DNA of 64,000 nt, taken from contig JALIZF010000954.1 in the NCBI GenBank assembly GCA_029948255.1, forward strand, positions 43,548 to 107,547, written 5' to 3'. Of this stretch, positions 11,459 to 23,747 are shown piece after piece (the stretch's first letter is position 1; each line of letters opens with the position of its first letter). Source of the DNA: Telmatactis stephensoni. Taxonomy: Eukaryota; Cnidaria; Anthozoa; Actiniaria; Isophelliidae. A program made the translations under genes and the position numbers. The notes below the pieces were generated by a model. It saw only the letters and a program-made list of their open reading frames with translations, was not told the origin of the DNA and did no database searches.

Positions 11459-12030
11459 CCCTTTCACTACTAAAGCCCAACACAGTGCAACCAACTGTGT
11501 TCCTGAAGTTATAATTAGGGTTGTAGCAAATTTAGATCCCAAATCAAAAACCATATGCTCAGTAGATTTCAGGAGCTTCCTATTACACAAATCAAAGTAC
11601 ACAAAAATGATGCTGTATCTGGGTATGTACTCATTTCCTTAGGAAGGGGAGGGTTGCTGAAAAGTGGTGCATATCTTTTGGCCACTCTAAGAAAAATGTC
11701 ACATTTTTGGTTGGCCTCTTTTGGCCTCTTTATATTAGCTAGCTACGCCTCGTGCCACTCTTACGTTTGTTAATTACACATGTATGGTGAACTGCATGTT
11801 GAAGCTGATTGTTTTCGAGTAGTTTATTAAAGTCATGACTTTAATATTCATGGGGGAGATGGCATAGGATTTTATATTAATTTCCCCCTTCAATTTTTGT
11901 AAATTTATCTACATATTTAAGGTGCAGAATGTTTTGAATCATGAATCTTAGCCCCTAGGGTTGTTTTATTCTGCACCCCCTAGTTTTGTGAATATTAAAA
12001 TGTAAATATATGCTTAATATTTAACTAGGA

Positions 12031-12036
12031 AATAAA
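12031..12036 (+). terminator. Candidate polyadenylation signal
   Basis: AATAAA about 570 bp after the EnSpm-like stop codon, on the same strand, in an otherwise gene-free AT-rich stretch. Position alone supports it. Confidence 0.25.
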
Positions 12037-12220
12037 AACCTTTGAACCAATGTTCTACCAAGATCGTTATCTTCCTGTGTGCTGTGTCACTGAACGGAGC
12101 AAATGATTATTAAAAAATCCTGGATATATTTTGCCTTGAACATCTGTTTGAATCATGCATAACCATGATTTGATCATTATAAAAAATATACAAAATATTC
12201 CCAAATGAATATCTTGTATT

Positions 12221-12652
12221 CCAGGTGGGAGTATGATGTTATCTTAGCCGGGATTGTTGGGATCCCACCATTCCAGGTGGGACTATGATGGTGTCTTAGC
12301 TGGGATTGTTGGGATCCCACTATTCCAGGTGGGAGTATGATGTTATCTTAGCCGGGATGGTCGGGATCCCATCATTCCAGGTGGGAGTATGATGTTATCT
12401 TAGCCGGGATGGTCGGGATCCCACCATTCCAGGTGAGATCCCACCATTCCAGGTGGGAATATGATGTTATCTTAGCCGGGATGGTCGGGATCCCACCATC
12501 CCACCTACCATCCCATCTCCAGAGGTGAGAACCCAGGTGGGATCTTGATGTCATCCCAGCCGGGATTGTTGGGATCCCACTATATGATATGGGATCCCAG
12601 TCATCCCATCTGGGATCCCGGCTGGGATAGACGGGATCCCGACTCTCATTTT
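12221..12652. repeat. Minisatellite, ~54-bp period
   Basis: About six clear copies of a unit built from CCAGGTGGGAGTATGATG, a TTATCTTAGCCGGGAT block and GGTCGGGATCCCACCATT. Copies differ at a few positions. Toward 12500-12652 the array degenerates into GGGATCCCA-rich palindromic pieces. The units contain GGATCC and short inverted segments (TGGGATCCCA), so single strands could fold. Lies between the EnSpm-like gene and the RecQ fragment. Confidence 0.85.
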
Positions 12653-13299
12653 TACCTGGGCTGTTTATATTAAAATTATCTCGGGGCACAATTTTTGAGA
12701 TCGAAAGTGTTTTAATGTGAAATCGTTTTGAGGCAAAAGTGTTGCTAGGAACTGTCACCTTTGTCTTTTTTGTAAAAGCTCTTTGCTGCTGAGCATATTT
12801 CGGTCTAAGAAATTATGTGCGCAAGCGACATATAAAATTTCCATGTTAAGAGCTAATTTAAGTTTAATTATGAAGTATATTTAGTCTTCTCACATGAAGA
12901 TGACAGTTAATGTATTACAAAAATCAACATGTGAATCAAGTGATTACATGTATTTGCAAAATATCTGATGCTGTAGAGGTAAATGTGGAAGCTAGTGTCC
13001 TCCAAAATAGTGCACAAGCACAAAACTTAAGTTAACTAAACCAGGTTAAAGTTTTTCAATTTTGTCGATTGCACTTTTTAGTCTTCTTGAGCAGACAAAT
13101 TTAAAACCATCTTGCTAAAATAACTCAAATTGATTGTTACCTCGTTATGTCGTAGGATGCACAATGATGTTATGAGCAGCTAATTTTCAACCTTGTTTAG
13201 TTAAACTACTTTTAAACATGTCTATCTTGTTGGTGTGAATGGGGTATCAGACACTTAAATTAACAGTTAATTATTTATTTATTTATATTTTACCTTCAG

Positions 13300-14725
13300 G
13301 GGGACTTCATTGAACAAGAAACTGGCACCATTCAGAGATGCCTATTCCAGGCTACATGAGTTCAGAACCCTTGCACCTCATGCCAGAATTGTTGCTTTAA
13401 CCGCAACAGCCACCCAGACAACAAAAAAGGCCATCTTTGATGTTCTAAGAATGAGGAATCCTTACACAATATTCGAAAGCCCAAACAAAGAAAACATCAC
13501 ATATTCTGTTGAATATGTACCAAAGGATTTTGTACTTGAAAATTATTTCAGCTGGTTGGTAGAAGATATGAAAGGAAAGAAAAAGGCTTGCAACAGAACA
13601 ATAATTTATTGCCAGACTATAAACCAATGTGCATTACTGTATGCAACCTTAAGAGGGCTTCTTGGCAAAGATCTCATGTCTCCAGATGGTCCATTGCTTG
13701 AAATGCTACACTCCTGCACCCCACTATCGAATAAACAGAAGATTTTGCAATCTTTCACAGAAGAGGATGGCAATGTACGCGTCCTAATTGCAACAATAGC
13801 TTTTGGTATGGGTATCAATTGTAAGGCTGTACGCCAAGTCATTCATTTTGGTCCTTCAAAGAATATTGAAAGCTATGCACAAGAAACAGGTCGAGCTGGA
13901 AGAGATGGTATCCATTCGTCAGCATATTTGTTGTACAATGGAATATTGCTTAGTCATGTTGAAGGAGACATGAGGTCTTTCATCGAAAGTGAAGAATGCA
14001 GGCAAAGTACTCTATTAAATCACTTCCAAGCAGCTTACACACCTATTACACCTCAACATCTATGTTGTGATATTTGTGCTTCTAAATGCAAGTGTGAATT
14101 GACAGACTGTACAAAAACTACCACCTACCCCAAAAAAGATGCAAACACTAAAGACTTTGTACCTCTCAGATGTCGACAAGTATCTCAATCAGAAAGGGAG
14201 CAGGTGCAAAAAATGGTTATAATTTATCACAAGAGTCTGGTAGCACAACTGTTGAGTACAACCGCTCATGGAAATTTAAACACACTGACAGATGTTTCTT
14301 TCTTACTTGGATTCTCAGAAATACAAATAAATCAAGTACTGGATAATCTTCAACACTTGTTCACATTGAATGATATCTGTAATCTCATTGAAATATGGGA
14401 TTCAAAACATTCCAAGAAAATACTGGAAATTGTAAGTAATGTTTTTGGAGATGTGGAGTATACTTTAGCATTAGAAAATGATGAAAGCACATTGGATGAG
14501 GATTTGCTAGTAAACGAGTGGGATGTTTTCTTCGAAGATGATGATCTCCTAAACATGGCAGCAGAAAATATAGTTCAAGAAACTCATATTCCAACAGGTC
14601 ACCACCAGTTATCACAGTTGGCTGAAGACTCTTTTTATGAACACAATGTAAGTGACTCATCAATAGATGTGGGTATACCCAATGCAATACATGATGTTTT
14701 ATCAAGAATAAGTTTAGATTCTTGA
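13300..14725 (+). CDS. RecQ-family DNA helicase, C-terminal half
   Basis: The open frame begins at an acceptor (accttcag/ at 13298-13299), so it is an internal-to-terminal exon; the first recognisable residues are TSLNKKLAPFRDAYSRL. Helicase motif III is seen as VALTATATQ. The second RecA-like domain follows, with IIYCQTINQC, VLIATIAFGMGIN (motif V) and SYAQETGRAGRDG (motif VI with the arginine finger). A RecQ-type zinc cluster (HLCCDICASKCKC) comes next, then an acidic tail ending about 150 residues later. RQC and HRDC domains were not recognised. Motifs 0, I (Walker A), Ia and II (DExH) are absent. The exon phase (one base completing a codon before GGG ACT) would fit a preceding exon ending in the 'DExH...W' segment, but none was seen between 11.5 and 13.3 kb. 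It therefore looks 5' truncated or has a distant first part. The frame is intact over 475 codons. Confidence 0.85.
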
Positions 14726-14814
14726 AATGTTAGAACAGTCTAAACTGAAGTTTCCCTCTGTATATCAAATACGTTTAATATGTAACTGGTAATTTTACAC
14801 ACACTAACTCTCAA

Positions 14815-14957
14815 AGCAGATTTTGTATGAGTGTGAAACAAGCCACAACGTGCCGTGACCATGCCAGTGCTGTGTTGCCCATAAAAACTTTTGAATTTCC
14901 TGACATAACCGTGCCGTGACCATGCGGTGCCATTTTCACACTCATACAAAATCTACT
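14815..14957. mobile_element. MITE with ~25-bp terminal inverted repeats
   Basis: AGCAGATTTTGTATGAGTG at the left matches the reverse complement of the right end (CACTCATACAAAATCTACT). Two internal copies of GTGCCGTGACCATGC occur in direct orientation. No coding content. It begins about 90 bp after the RecQ stop codon. Confidence 0.7.
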
Positions 14958-16010
14958 CCAATGTCAAAGTTAAAATATGAGCAAGAGTCATCATGTTATG
15001 TACAAGCTGCAGTTGTGATGCACTGACTCTTTATAATAGCATGCTCATTTGACTCTTGGTTGCTCTTATTCTATTACCTGTAGGTATCTACTATCCATAA
15101 ACATAAACTTATATCCAACTTGAACGCAACATGTTTTAAATAGATTTGTTTGATTTGAGCTTGAAGTTTAGAGTGCACATCTGTGAAATAAAACTAAAAA
15201 ATAAATAAATATTGTCTTCTAGTTGCATTAGGATATCACTAGGATAGCACTTAAGTGGAACATTACAAATAACAGCAACAGATCCAGTTATCTGTGTAGT
15301 CTATGCCTCAGTGAATTCCTAGTTCATTACTTAAATAGTTGAAGATAACTAAATACTAGTACATCGTAAATAGTTAGTAGTTTTGAACTTCATGGATATT
15401 TATGGATTTTGGCCTATGAACTTACTAAAAATGAATTTTTATTGTCATGAATTCAGTTTCTCCTATTTAGAATTGTAATTGACATGAGGCATACTGTCCG
15501 AAAGAATAGTTGAGAGAAAACTGACAAAAAATGTACTCTGTAATGTAATTGTAGACCTTATTAAAATTACTTTCTCACAATTATTATTTGGAGCTTGCAT
15601 TAATTAGTTAAAACTTGTGAATTTCAAATATGGCCATAAACTTAATAGCCTTGAAATCACGATTTGTTATTGAACATTCTCCACATCTTGGTTTAATTTG
15701 CTATTTCAGCCTTGTCTTTAAAGTTATTATGTGAGCTTTTTATAACCACATTAAATTACTTTAAAAAACATTGGCTGAAGTAGATTTAAAATTAAACCAA
15801 GATGAACAGTTTTCGAACTGGATAATTAGGGAATGCATGAGCTGGTTTGACTGTATAACTAACTTTAAACCACAAAATTATTATCTTGCTCTAATGCCAC
15901 AAGAAACATATTTCTTATGCTTATTTATCCATCTGAACATATCAGACATGTCCAAACCATCAAGTCTGTTCCTTTGAAAATTAAGAAAGTGGATGTACTC
16001 GCGCTCACCA
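14958..16010. other. Gene-free AT-rich interval
   Basis: Between the 3' ends of the convergent RecQ and DUF6589 genes. I see no coding exon, structured repeat or RNA gene, only short chance frames. Confidence 0.5.
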
Positions 16011-19000
16011 TCAAAGGTGAAAACATCTTCGTCCTTGACTCTCTTTACAAGTACTTAACGTTTTTAACATGGAACATGTACCATGCTTTCCAGAACTCTG
16101 AACATACTGAAGAGAGCTGTCAATGTTACTAAGTACTGCTCTTGAGTGGCTTTCTGCATTAGCAATCCGTGTGACTGCTTTTTCAGAGATATTTGGACCA
16201 AGATTCTTTATGGATCCCTTAAGGTAGTTGTTGCTGTGTTCCACATCTAAATCAAGTGCAATGTTAGTGCCAATTTGTGCATGATTGTTGACAAATCTAT
16301 TCCATACAAATCTCTCACTGTCACGAGGGCTAAGTAAAGCACGAACTAGAAAAAACTGATATAAACACTCAAGTGAGTATTTTGTGCTTCCACTTCCATC
16401 AGCTCTGCAGTACAGTAGCATGTATTTGTACTGTCTCATTATCCTTTCTCCATCTCCCTCCTTTATAGCATCCAGAAAGTTTTTGAAGAGAAATCCATCT
16501 GTCAGTAGAGCACAGTTGTAATCATACATGTCATCTTTAGCTGATTGTTCACAATTTTTAGTGGGTTTGTTGGGTACCAGCCTTGGATCATCTTTGGTGA
16601 TTTGTACAGGAGGATCATGAGATAGCTCATGATCTCTCCTACTTTTACCATTAAACTTGAAAGACTTTCTACAACCTGGGTAGCGACAAGGAAATCTACC
16701 ATCAGCAGTTAGTTGCTGTTGGTTTCTTACATTTTCTTTCTCTTGTTCCATTAATACATGATCAATCATGTTATTTGTTGCATTCTTGTCAAATATGAAT
16801 TCATCAACAAGTTTTGCTGACAATTCCAGTAGAAGTTTGAATTTTGCAGACTTGGGGAGTGTTTCAACATTTTCTGGCAAGATGCTGTTTGGCTTATCAG
16901 TTTTGCTTTTCAGACCAGCACCTTCATGGCAGCAGCAATCACACGGGAGTGTAAAAACAGTTAACAAAAAGTCCCTGATGGCTCTATATGATGATTTAGG
17001 GTCCACTTGTCACATTCCTTTGATTGATTAGTGTCCGGTCAGAGAATAATGAGCAACTGTCACCATGAGACTTGGCATTGTAAAACCTTTTGAAAATCAA
17101 CTGAAAGATAATTATACTATATATAGAGGATATTACACGGCGTGGCGAAGATATGAAGTTTATCTTCGAATGGTGAAATATTGTTTTCACACAAGAAGAT
17201 AAACTTCTGTAATTTTCTTTTTATTATATAGACACTGAAAATCTTTCTTTACAAAAGTCACAACACTATAATCACAACAACACGCTTGTCCTTTGAAACT
17301 CTGCAAAACTCACCGTTACTCAGATCCACTTTTAGCTGATTAGACTTCATTTTCCTTCTCTCTTCGTAATTTAGATGCAGCTAATTGCATTTCTTAATGT
17401 AATACAAAGATTTTTCTCTCATATCTTTGACTTTTGAGGGTCTTTTTTGCCTTATTCAAAATGACTTTCTCGCTCATTACTTTTTCACCGACTGGCAGCT
17501 TTGCAAAACCGAGCATGCGCGCGACGGAAGTGACGTCATCGATATCCTCACTAGTGAAGATATGGAAAATATGTCACTGGGTTCCTGGATGTAGTTTCGT
17601 ACAAAATTTACTAGTAGCATATTTCCCAGTAAAAACACTCATGTCTATATAATAAGTCAAAATATTAACTCTTTCTTACGAAACCAAAGAGACTGGTACA
17701 GATATATACCACCGCAGTCTGAGTTTCAGTTAATGTTTTAGAATTTTTTTATAATTTTCTCTCTCGGCATCAACAAAATTTTCTAAATTCTGGCTGTCAG
17801 AAAGAGTTAAGTACCATATAATGGTATAATATTCATTTTTTGACTGCTTAGTTTAAATTTTCATTTTCAGTTCAGGTAATAAATTAATAAAGATAAAAAA
17901 ACAACTTCAAACACCTAAATACAAAAACAGTATTTTGAGCCCTTACTGTCAAAAGCTTACAGCAGCATGCCAGTCACCTATTTGGAGGTTTATTCCATCT
18001 AGTCTTTCTTCTTGGGATTCACCATTTGCCACTGAAGAGATGACATTGACTGCTCTTTCTACAGTGACTTGATCTCCAGTAAATATCTGACCATCAACTT
18101 CACCATTCCACTTCTTGGGTAAATAGGTTTGAAATTGTTGTAATATAGCCAACATGTCTTCGTTTATATTCTCATCTTTGAATATGACACCTAAGGGCAC
18201 CTAGAAAAGAAATGAATAATGATAATAATAATATTTGCTAAGAAGAACAACTAGAGAATTAGCAGAAAAAACCTTCAGTGGCATGGTAGAGAACATGTTC
18301 AAAAACAAGGATTGTAAGGGAGTGTTCATATTTTATCAGCAGAACAAATATTAATCCCTAACATTAGGGGTTTATTTCAAATATTATGAAGAAAACTTAT
18401 GTGACTTGATACTTTCTAATTATGGGAAAAATTCTTTAAATTCTATTCCCCACCACCACTTACACTTTATTATTCATAATGATATTTTACACAATATACA
18501 CCACCCACACCCTCCGCCAACACTAGTCCCTCTTTCTGAAAACTACTAGTGCATTAATGGCTAGTTATGTTTACCCCATACAACAGTGCGACTACTCCAA
18601 AAGCCAATCCAAATAAATTTTGATAAAAATTTTCAGTGTCAATTTTTGATGATTGATAAGTAACATATTTCTGGTGAGTTAATTCCTACACTGTCAAAGA
18701 TGCTTCTTGTTAATTCCTAATTTGTATACATACAGAGCAATTGATATGCTGAAAATTTGTCTGAATATTATTTTGTTTGGGTGGTTTCAATTGGAGTAGT
18801 TGCACTGTAATAAATAAAAGGGTTGCCAATGAAAATGTCCCAAGTAATATTTTAGAAAATTACTAGCTCCATATAGATATTGATATTTGCTTTGAAAAAG
18901 CTTTGGACATAAATTTTGACCTTTTAAGCAAACTGTCTGAAAAGTCAATTAGGCCATTTTCATCATTTTCATTGATTTATTCATTAAAATGCTTAACAGA

Positions 19001-21046
19001 AGCAGCCTCAGTACTAAAAATTACCTTTTGGGATTTTTGTGACATCTCTGAGAGGTTCCAGTAGGTCAAAGTAATTGGAGATAATTCTTGATGTGAGAAT
19101 CATGTAATCCATTCTCTGCCTTTCAGAATCACTGAAACTGGGAAGAAACCTAATGTTCTGAACATCTAAAATATCTGCCAATGGTTGATTAGATGGCAAG
19201 TGATTTCCACCAACTCTATTTTGTACCATTTTGTGGTTAACCCAGTGAAAGTCATAGTTTTGTTCTGTCACTGTGGTATTTCTCCTTTTCACAACAAGGT
19301 GAATGTTATCAAAAGCAATAACAAAACCAGGGTGGCATGTTTTGAGAAGTGCTGATGTATCTTTTGATATCTGACTTGCCTCATTGATGTGTTGGTTGGA
19401 AATGGCTTCTCCCCTCTTTTTACTGAGGCTTTCTATAAAGCTGTTTTCTATGGTGATGATCTTCTTTGCATACAAAAGAACCTTGTTATGTTCCTCACCA
19501 AAATCATCAAGTTTTCCCAGAATAACTTTGTTAGAAGTTGTTAAGTGGATAAATAAATAGTTATGACAACAACAAAGGCAGAGCTAGTGCTTTAATAGTT
19601 AGAGAAATTTAGTAAATTTAGTTAGCTATTTCAGTGAAGTCACCAAAAAATAGTAAAATCCTAAAGAAAACAGGGGGCTCCATGCACTTATCAATGAGCA
19701 AGCAATATATTATTTTGCAATAGAAAGAATGCAGAATCAAGGGATTCTGGAATCTCTCCCCTAGAAAAAATTGACTTGTTCTCACATTAAGTATTAAATT
19801 TAATTTAGGATCACAGACACACACACACTAAAAGCATGCAACAACAGTATTACTATATATATGGTGCCAAATTTGAGCATTTTTTATATATTGCTTAATG
19901 AATATTTAGCACCAATAGCGCATAGTATTGCATGCTTTGTTTTTCATTCACCCTAGTAAAAATATTAATACCTCTATCGAGCCACTCGCTCTTCATAAGA
20001 ATCCCCATGACATTAGCTGTTGCACTCATTTGGCCATTTCTTTGCTTTAGCAATATTGACCCAGCTAGTGCCATACTCGGAAACCAAGTCGTGGTGCTGG
20101 CATTTGACTTTGTTACTGATGATGTCAACAAAAATGAATAAAACATTGGCGCTCTTGCCTTCCACTCGTCGCATAATGATTGAAATTTGAAGTTCACTAA
20201 GTCATTCTTTGATGTTTTTCTGAGCAGAGAAGGTTCCTTTCTCGAGCATAGCCCTGTAATTTCTTTTGAGACAAGCTCGAGGAGTTTTCGGATCACAGGT
20301 GATCGAAGCTCTTGGCATTTCATAACTGCTGAAGCGATAGCAGAAGGTTCTCCATATGATAACGCTTTAGCTAACGGCTCATACTCGCTCTTCACGACTT
20401 TTCTAACGGTTTTTGAAGGATAAGTGATCACTACTTTCACTTCTGGTGCTGCAATTCTTTGTTTTGCTGAAGACCATGTCGGGGTAGACGTGAGGCCTGG
20501 CGTGAAGTAAATGCCTGAAGTTTGACCAGTACTCGGAAGTTCACAATGAGTAGCCGTAGAAGCCAACGGTGTGACGGGGTCAGAATTTATAGAAGAGGTA
20601 GTACAAGTGGTAGGTAAAGTATATAACAAAGTTTTTGTGACTTTCTTGGGCTTTACACTGTATTCGTTGGTAAGTGATCTTGACGGCTCTTGCACGTGTA
20701 TGACATTGTCGTCGCTGTCAGGCTTATTCGAATTCAGTCTCTTAAATCTTGAGTCGTCACGTTTAACTTCTAAATATCTTGTCTTGATTTCGCTTTTCAA
20801 GTTTTCAAGTTTCTTTTTTGCTTCTAAGATTTTCGTAAGAGCTCGATAGCAAATTTGCTTACACACAAACAAACTAGAATTTTCACTGTCGGCCGTTAAA
20901 TTAACGTCGATAACAAAACTGATAACACCTTTTAAATCTACTGAAGTTTTGCCAAAAATGTAAATTTTGTCTTTTTTTATCACTTCTTTTGAACAAAGAA
21001 AACACTTAGTTCTGTCTCCAATAAATTTTTTTGGAGTATTCAACAT
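16011..21046 (-). pseudogene. DUF6589-family zinc-finger protein, frameshifted
   Basis: Exons read right to left: 21046-19972 (ATG start), 19525-19025, 18200-17961 and 17100-16011. The first exon has an N-terminal Cys module (RTKCFLCSKEV, then FVCKQICYRAL) and a Ser/Thr/Pro-rich linker. The second carries VIAFDNIHLVVKRR and the third TGDQVTVERA and IGDWHAAV, both DUF6589 hallmarks. The last carries a C2H2-like finger (FPCRYPGCRKSFKF with a downstream H...H) and the terminal signature LDVEHSNNYLKGSIKNLGP. Exons 1/2 and 3/4 join in phase, and exon 4 has a good acceptor (atctttcag/). Within exon 4 the frame reading INQRNVTSG meets a stop near 17000, while DPKSSYRAIRDF continues one frame over; a single extra base near 17004-17012 explains it. 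Exon 2 ends in phase 1 and exon 3 begins in phase 0, so a short exon is probably unseen between them. The function of DUF6589 is unknown. The D, D and E positions suggest a degenerate RNase-H-like core, which is inference. Confidence 0.78.
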
Positions 21047-21473
21047 TTGACAAGCACAAATTCAACGATTTCATCTCACTTCCACTCAACTGCGTCTTGG
21101 AATGATTTTCCCGGGAGTTTTGACAAGTTGTCAATTTCAAAGCAATTTGATTGGTTTTCGAAACACAACATTTATCTGATTGGTTGAACTCAAACAATTG
21201 GAAAGGAATGTCTGGCTCGGGAAAGCAGCCGCTTCTTAGGGGAGGAATCCTTGCATGACGACACTAGGAGCGGCTGCGAGGGAGACTAGGTGAAGAAGGG
21301 ATAGAGCTAGTCTCCATTTGGTCTCTCACAAGTGAGGAGAAGAAGTTAAACACTTACTGGAAAAAATTCGAAGAATATGTGGCTTCTAAAAGCAATTTCT
21401 ACCTTGCAAGATACAAAGTACGGACCCTAAGACAAGAGCAGGATGAAAAGGTAGACTCATTCATAAGCTCATT

Positions 21474-21806
21474 CATAGCTGTTTATTATTTTGTAACTGA
21501 GCTTCAGTGGTTTTGAGTGCATATTCTGACCTAAGGCATGCACAACTGCAGTATTTATGATATGATATATATATCATTGATTCTTTGATCTTTGGGTCTA
21601 GCCATCCACGTTATAAGCTAAATTGCTTGAATATGATGCTACCTTAACTCTTACTAGAGCTATTGACATAGCCAGAACTGAGGAAGCAACTAGTTCTCAG
21701 CTCCAAGATATCAACAGAGGCATAAATACTGCAGTTGTGCATGCCTTAGGTCAGAATATGCACTCAAAACCACTGAAGCTCAGTTACAAAATAATAAACA
21801 GCTATG
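21474..21806. repeat. Perfect 86-bp inverted duplication
   Basis: The arm 21474-21559 (starting CATAGCTGTTTATTATTTTG) is the exact reverse complement of 21721-21806. The 161-bp spacer carries the gag block LLEYDATLTLTRAI. The right arm reads on smoothly as coding sequence, so the left arm is probably an inverted duplicate of it inserted into gag. Identity over 86 bp points to a recent event. Confidence 0.9.
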
Positions 21807-21808
21807 TG

Positions 21809-22026
21809 CAGTGGCGGATCCAAGGGCAGGTGCCCCCTCCTTTCAGTTGGATTTTTTTTCCTTTTGAGAAAATTTATTTTATAGTGTGTAAAAGTATGAG
21901 CACAATAGACCACACAAAAGTTGTTCTAAAATTTCTTTTTGAGTGCACACATGCCAAAAAGAACCCGCTCCCAAAAATTGGCACTTGATGGTGCCCCACC
22001 CTTTCAAAATGTCTAGATCTGTCATT
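21809..22026. mobile_element. hAT-type MITE inside gag
   Basis: It starts CAGTGGCGGATCCAAGG and ends TCTAGATCTGTCATTG, giving imperfect terminal inverted repeats of the CAGTGGCGGATCC type common in cnidarian hAT MITEs. The interior is a T-rich spacer with no ORF of its own. It lies between the gag core and the zinc knuckle of the Gypsy remnant. Confidence 0.6.
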
Positions 22027-22530
22027 GATGTGGGAACTGTGGTACAGCCCATGATAGATCTTGGAAATCCTCTTGCCCTGCTTATGGTACACAATGCAAC
22101 CAATGTGGAAAAACCAACCACTAGGGAAAGGTTTGTCGCTCGAAACATACACACCCTAGTAACTGACAATCTAAGAACTGAAACAGCCCCTAAAATTCCT
22201 CAACTGTATTTGTGTAAAATAAACACTGGTGCAGAAGGAAATGTCAACCCAGCGAGCACCTACAAGATGTTACAACCATCAATGGCTTGTGACCCCATTG
22301 GTAAACCCCTTGGTCTAACTCCATCATCAAGAATTACAGCATATGATGGAAATTCCATACCACACTTTGGTATGTGTACACTCACCTTATCACAGCTATT
22401 CCATGTAGTGTCAACACCGCTGGATCAACCATCTTAGGTCTACCAACATGCACCGAAATGAGCCAACCAAGCGAGACAGAGCAGACACATAGCCCTGTCA
22501 GTGACCAAATGACCAGTGACCTTTTTTGTT

Positions 22531-23383
22531 CATTTGCATATATTATAAGTCAAGCTTTCTGGAGCTCCTAACTGCCATATAGGTACTCAACAATCTACTC
22601 AACAATTTCATCTACAAAGCAAGTCTGAGGTCATGGCTGTTTAATTCTTCATATTTCGCGTCATTAGGTTCCAGGCCCACGAACGGCCGAAACTTGTTTT
22701 TTAGCGAGAATTTTTTCCCTAGCAACAAGATGGTGGCAAATTTGAAACACTTTGGTTATCATTTCAAGTTTTTGATATATTATTGACAAGAAAAGCAAGA
22801 TGTAGGTGAGTAAACTTTTCTTCTCATTCAACAGGGTTTTTTTCATGAAAAGCCAATTTAACGAGTGTTGTTTTTTTTGTCAAAAATTCAAGTAAAAAAA
22901 ATCAAGAAGTTCAACTGTACGTTAACCACCTTCATGAGTAAACGTTATAAAAATAAACTACACCTCTACAATTGTTTATGTATAGTCTGCTTTAAAATTT
23001 TAGTTGTGGCGAATGAACTTTTTGGGGGTCGTTTTTTTCAATATTTGTTTTTTGCCGAGTTTCACCAGCATGAATTGAACAAGTCATGTAGTGTGTGCAT
23101 GTATGTCTACATGTGCATCTGGTCCCTTGTGTATTCGAGTGTATCAGTAGTTTGCTGGCCATGTGTTAGTTGTTCTACGTTCAGCATACACTACTTTGCT
23201 GCCTTAGGTTTTTCATCAAAGATCGCTTATGGATGAAGAACGAGTCCAATGTTGTATTAAAGTGAAGGCACGCAAAAACGTTGCTCAGAAATACAATAGG
23301 CAACAATAAAGTTTGTGTGGAATGTGAAATTCTTTTGCTGAAGCTACAAACTCCAACTCATATATCGATGTATTCTTCTGAAA
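22531..23383. other. No convincing gene
   Basis: Contains a 123-codon frame (22865-23236) with Cys/Phe/Tyr-rich low-complexity composition and no recognisable domain. I read it as chance. No RNA gene or array is seen. Confidence 0.45.
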
Positions 23384-23626
23384 TAGACCTTTTTGCTTTA
23401 ACACTATTTTCGAACTTCGTGCGTGGAATGTGAATTTCTTTGTTCAAATGATCACGTATGTGTACCATGTAAGTTTGTTGCATTGTCTTCCAATCAAAGA
23501 TAGATATGCACAGGTTTGAGTTTTGCACCTTCAACAAAGGAAAGTCACATTTGGCACAAAATTTGTTGTCACCTATTGTTTTATAGCGCACAAAGTTCAA
23601 AAATAGTGTTAACGCAAAAAGGTCTA
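23384..23626. mobile_element. MITE with TAGACCTTTTTGC termini
   Basis: TAGACCTTTTTGCTTTAACAC at the left is mirrored at the right by GTTAACGCAAAAAGGTCTA. A third partial end (GCAAAAAGGTCTA) lies at about 23720-23732, indicating a second truncated copy. The 121-codon minus-strand frame across it is internal to the repeat and not a gene. Confidence 0.65.
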
Positions 23627-23747
23627 ATGGAGAAAAGAAAACCATTACACGATACACAATGTGATAATTATAACAAAGAAAGTCACAATCCATGCTCAAA
23701 TTAAAAAAATAGTGTTGGAGCAAAAAGGTCTAATTGGGAATAAATAG

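Larger units (their letters stand above)
21308..22530 (+). pseudogene. Ty3/Gypsy-like gag-protease remnant
   Basis: A gag segment at 21308-21480 reads EEYVASKSNFYLARYKVRTL then RQEQDEKVDSF, typical of retrotransposon gag proteins. The next block, LLEYDATLTLTRAIDIARTEE, resumes at about 21620 after a rearrangement. A zinc knuckle follows at about 22035 (CGNCGTAHDRSW, CNQCGKTNH) with an in-frame TAG. The protease core appears at 22215 as KINTGAEGN, where the catalytic Asp of 'DTGA' is replaced by Asn, and then TAYDGNSIPHFG. A frame change occurs near 22395, after which NTAGSTILGLPTC is read. Reverse transcriptase, RNase H and integrase are absent. A dead fragment, interrupted by a MITE at 21809-22026. 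Confidence 0.72.

Noticed and set aside
12221..12652. CRISPR-like array
   Set aside because: Repeats are continuous without unique spacers of constant length, and the genome is eukaryotic.
12372..12758. 128-codon minus-strand frame
   Set aside because: It is the minisatellite read as protein; the repeated residues follow the DNA repeat unit, not a protein family.
14385..14705. 106-codon minus-strand frame
   Set aside because: Antisense shadow of the acidic RecQ tail; no domain and low-complexity composition.
18250..18345. Possible missing DUF6589 exon (KYEHSLTILVFEHVLYHATE)
   Set aside because: No acceptor at the right place and no clear match to the family's motif between exons 2 and 3.
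22865..23236. 123-codon plus-strand frame rich in Cys, Phe and Tyr
   Set aside because: No domain, no splice context, and the composition follows T-rich DNA.
23358..23723. 121-codon minus-strand frame
   Set aside because: Spans a MITE with clear inverted ends; no recognisable domain.
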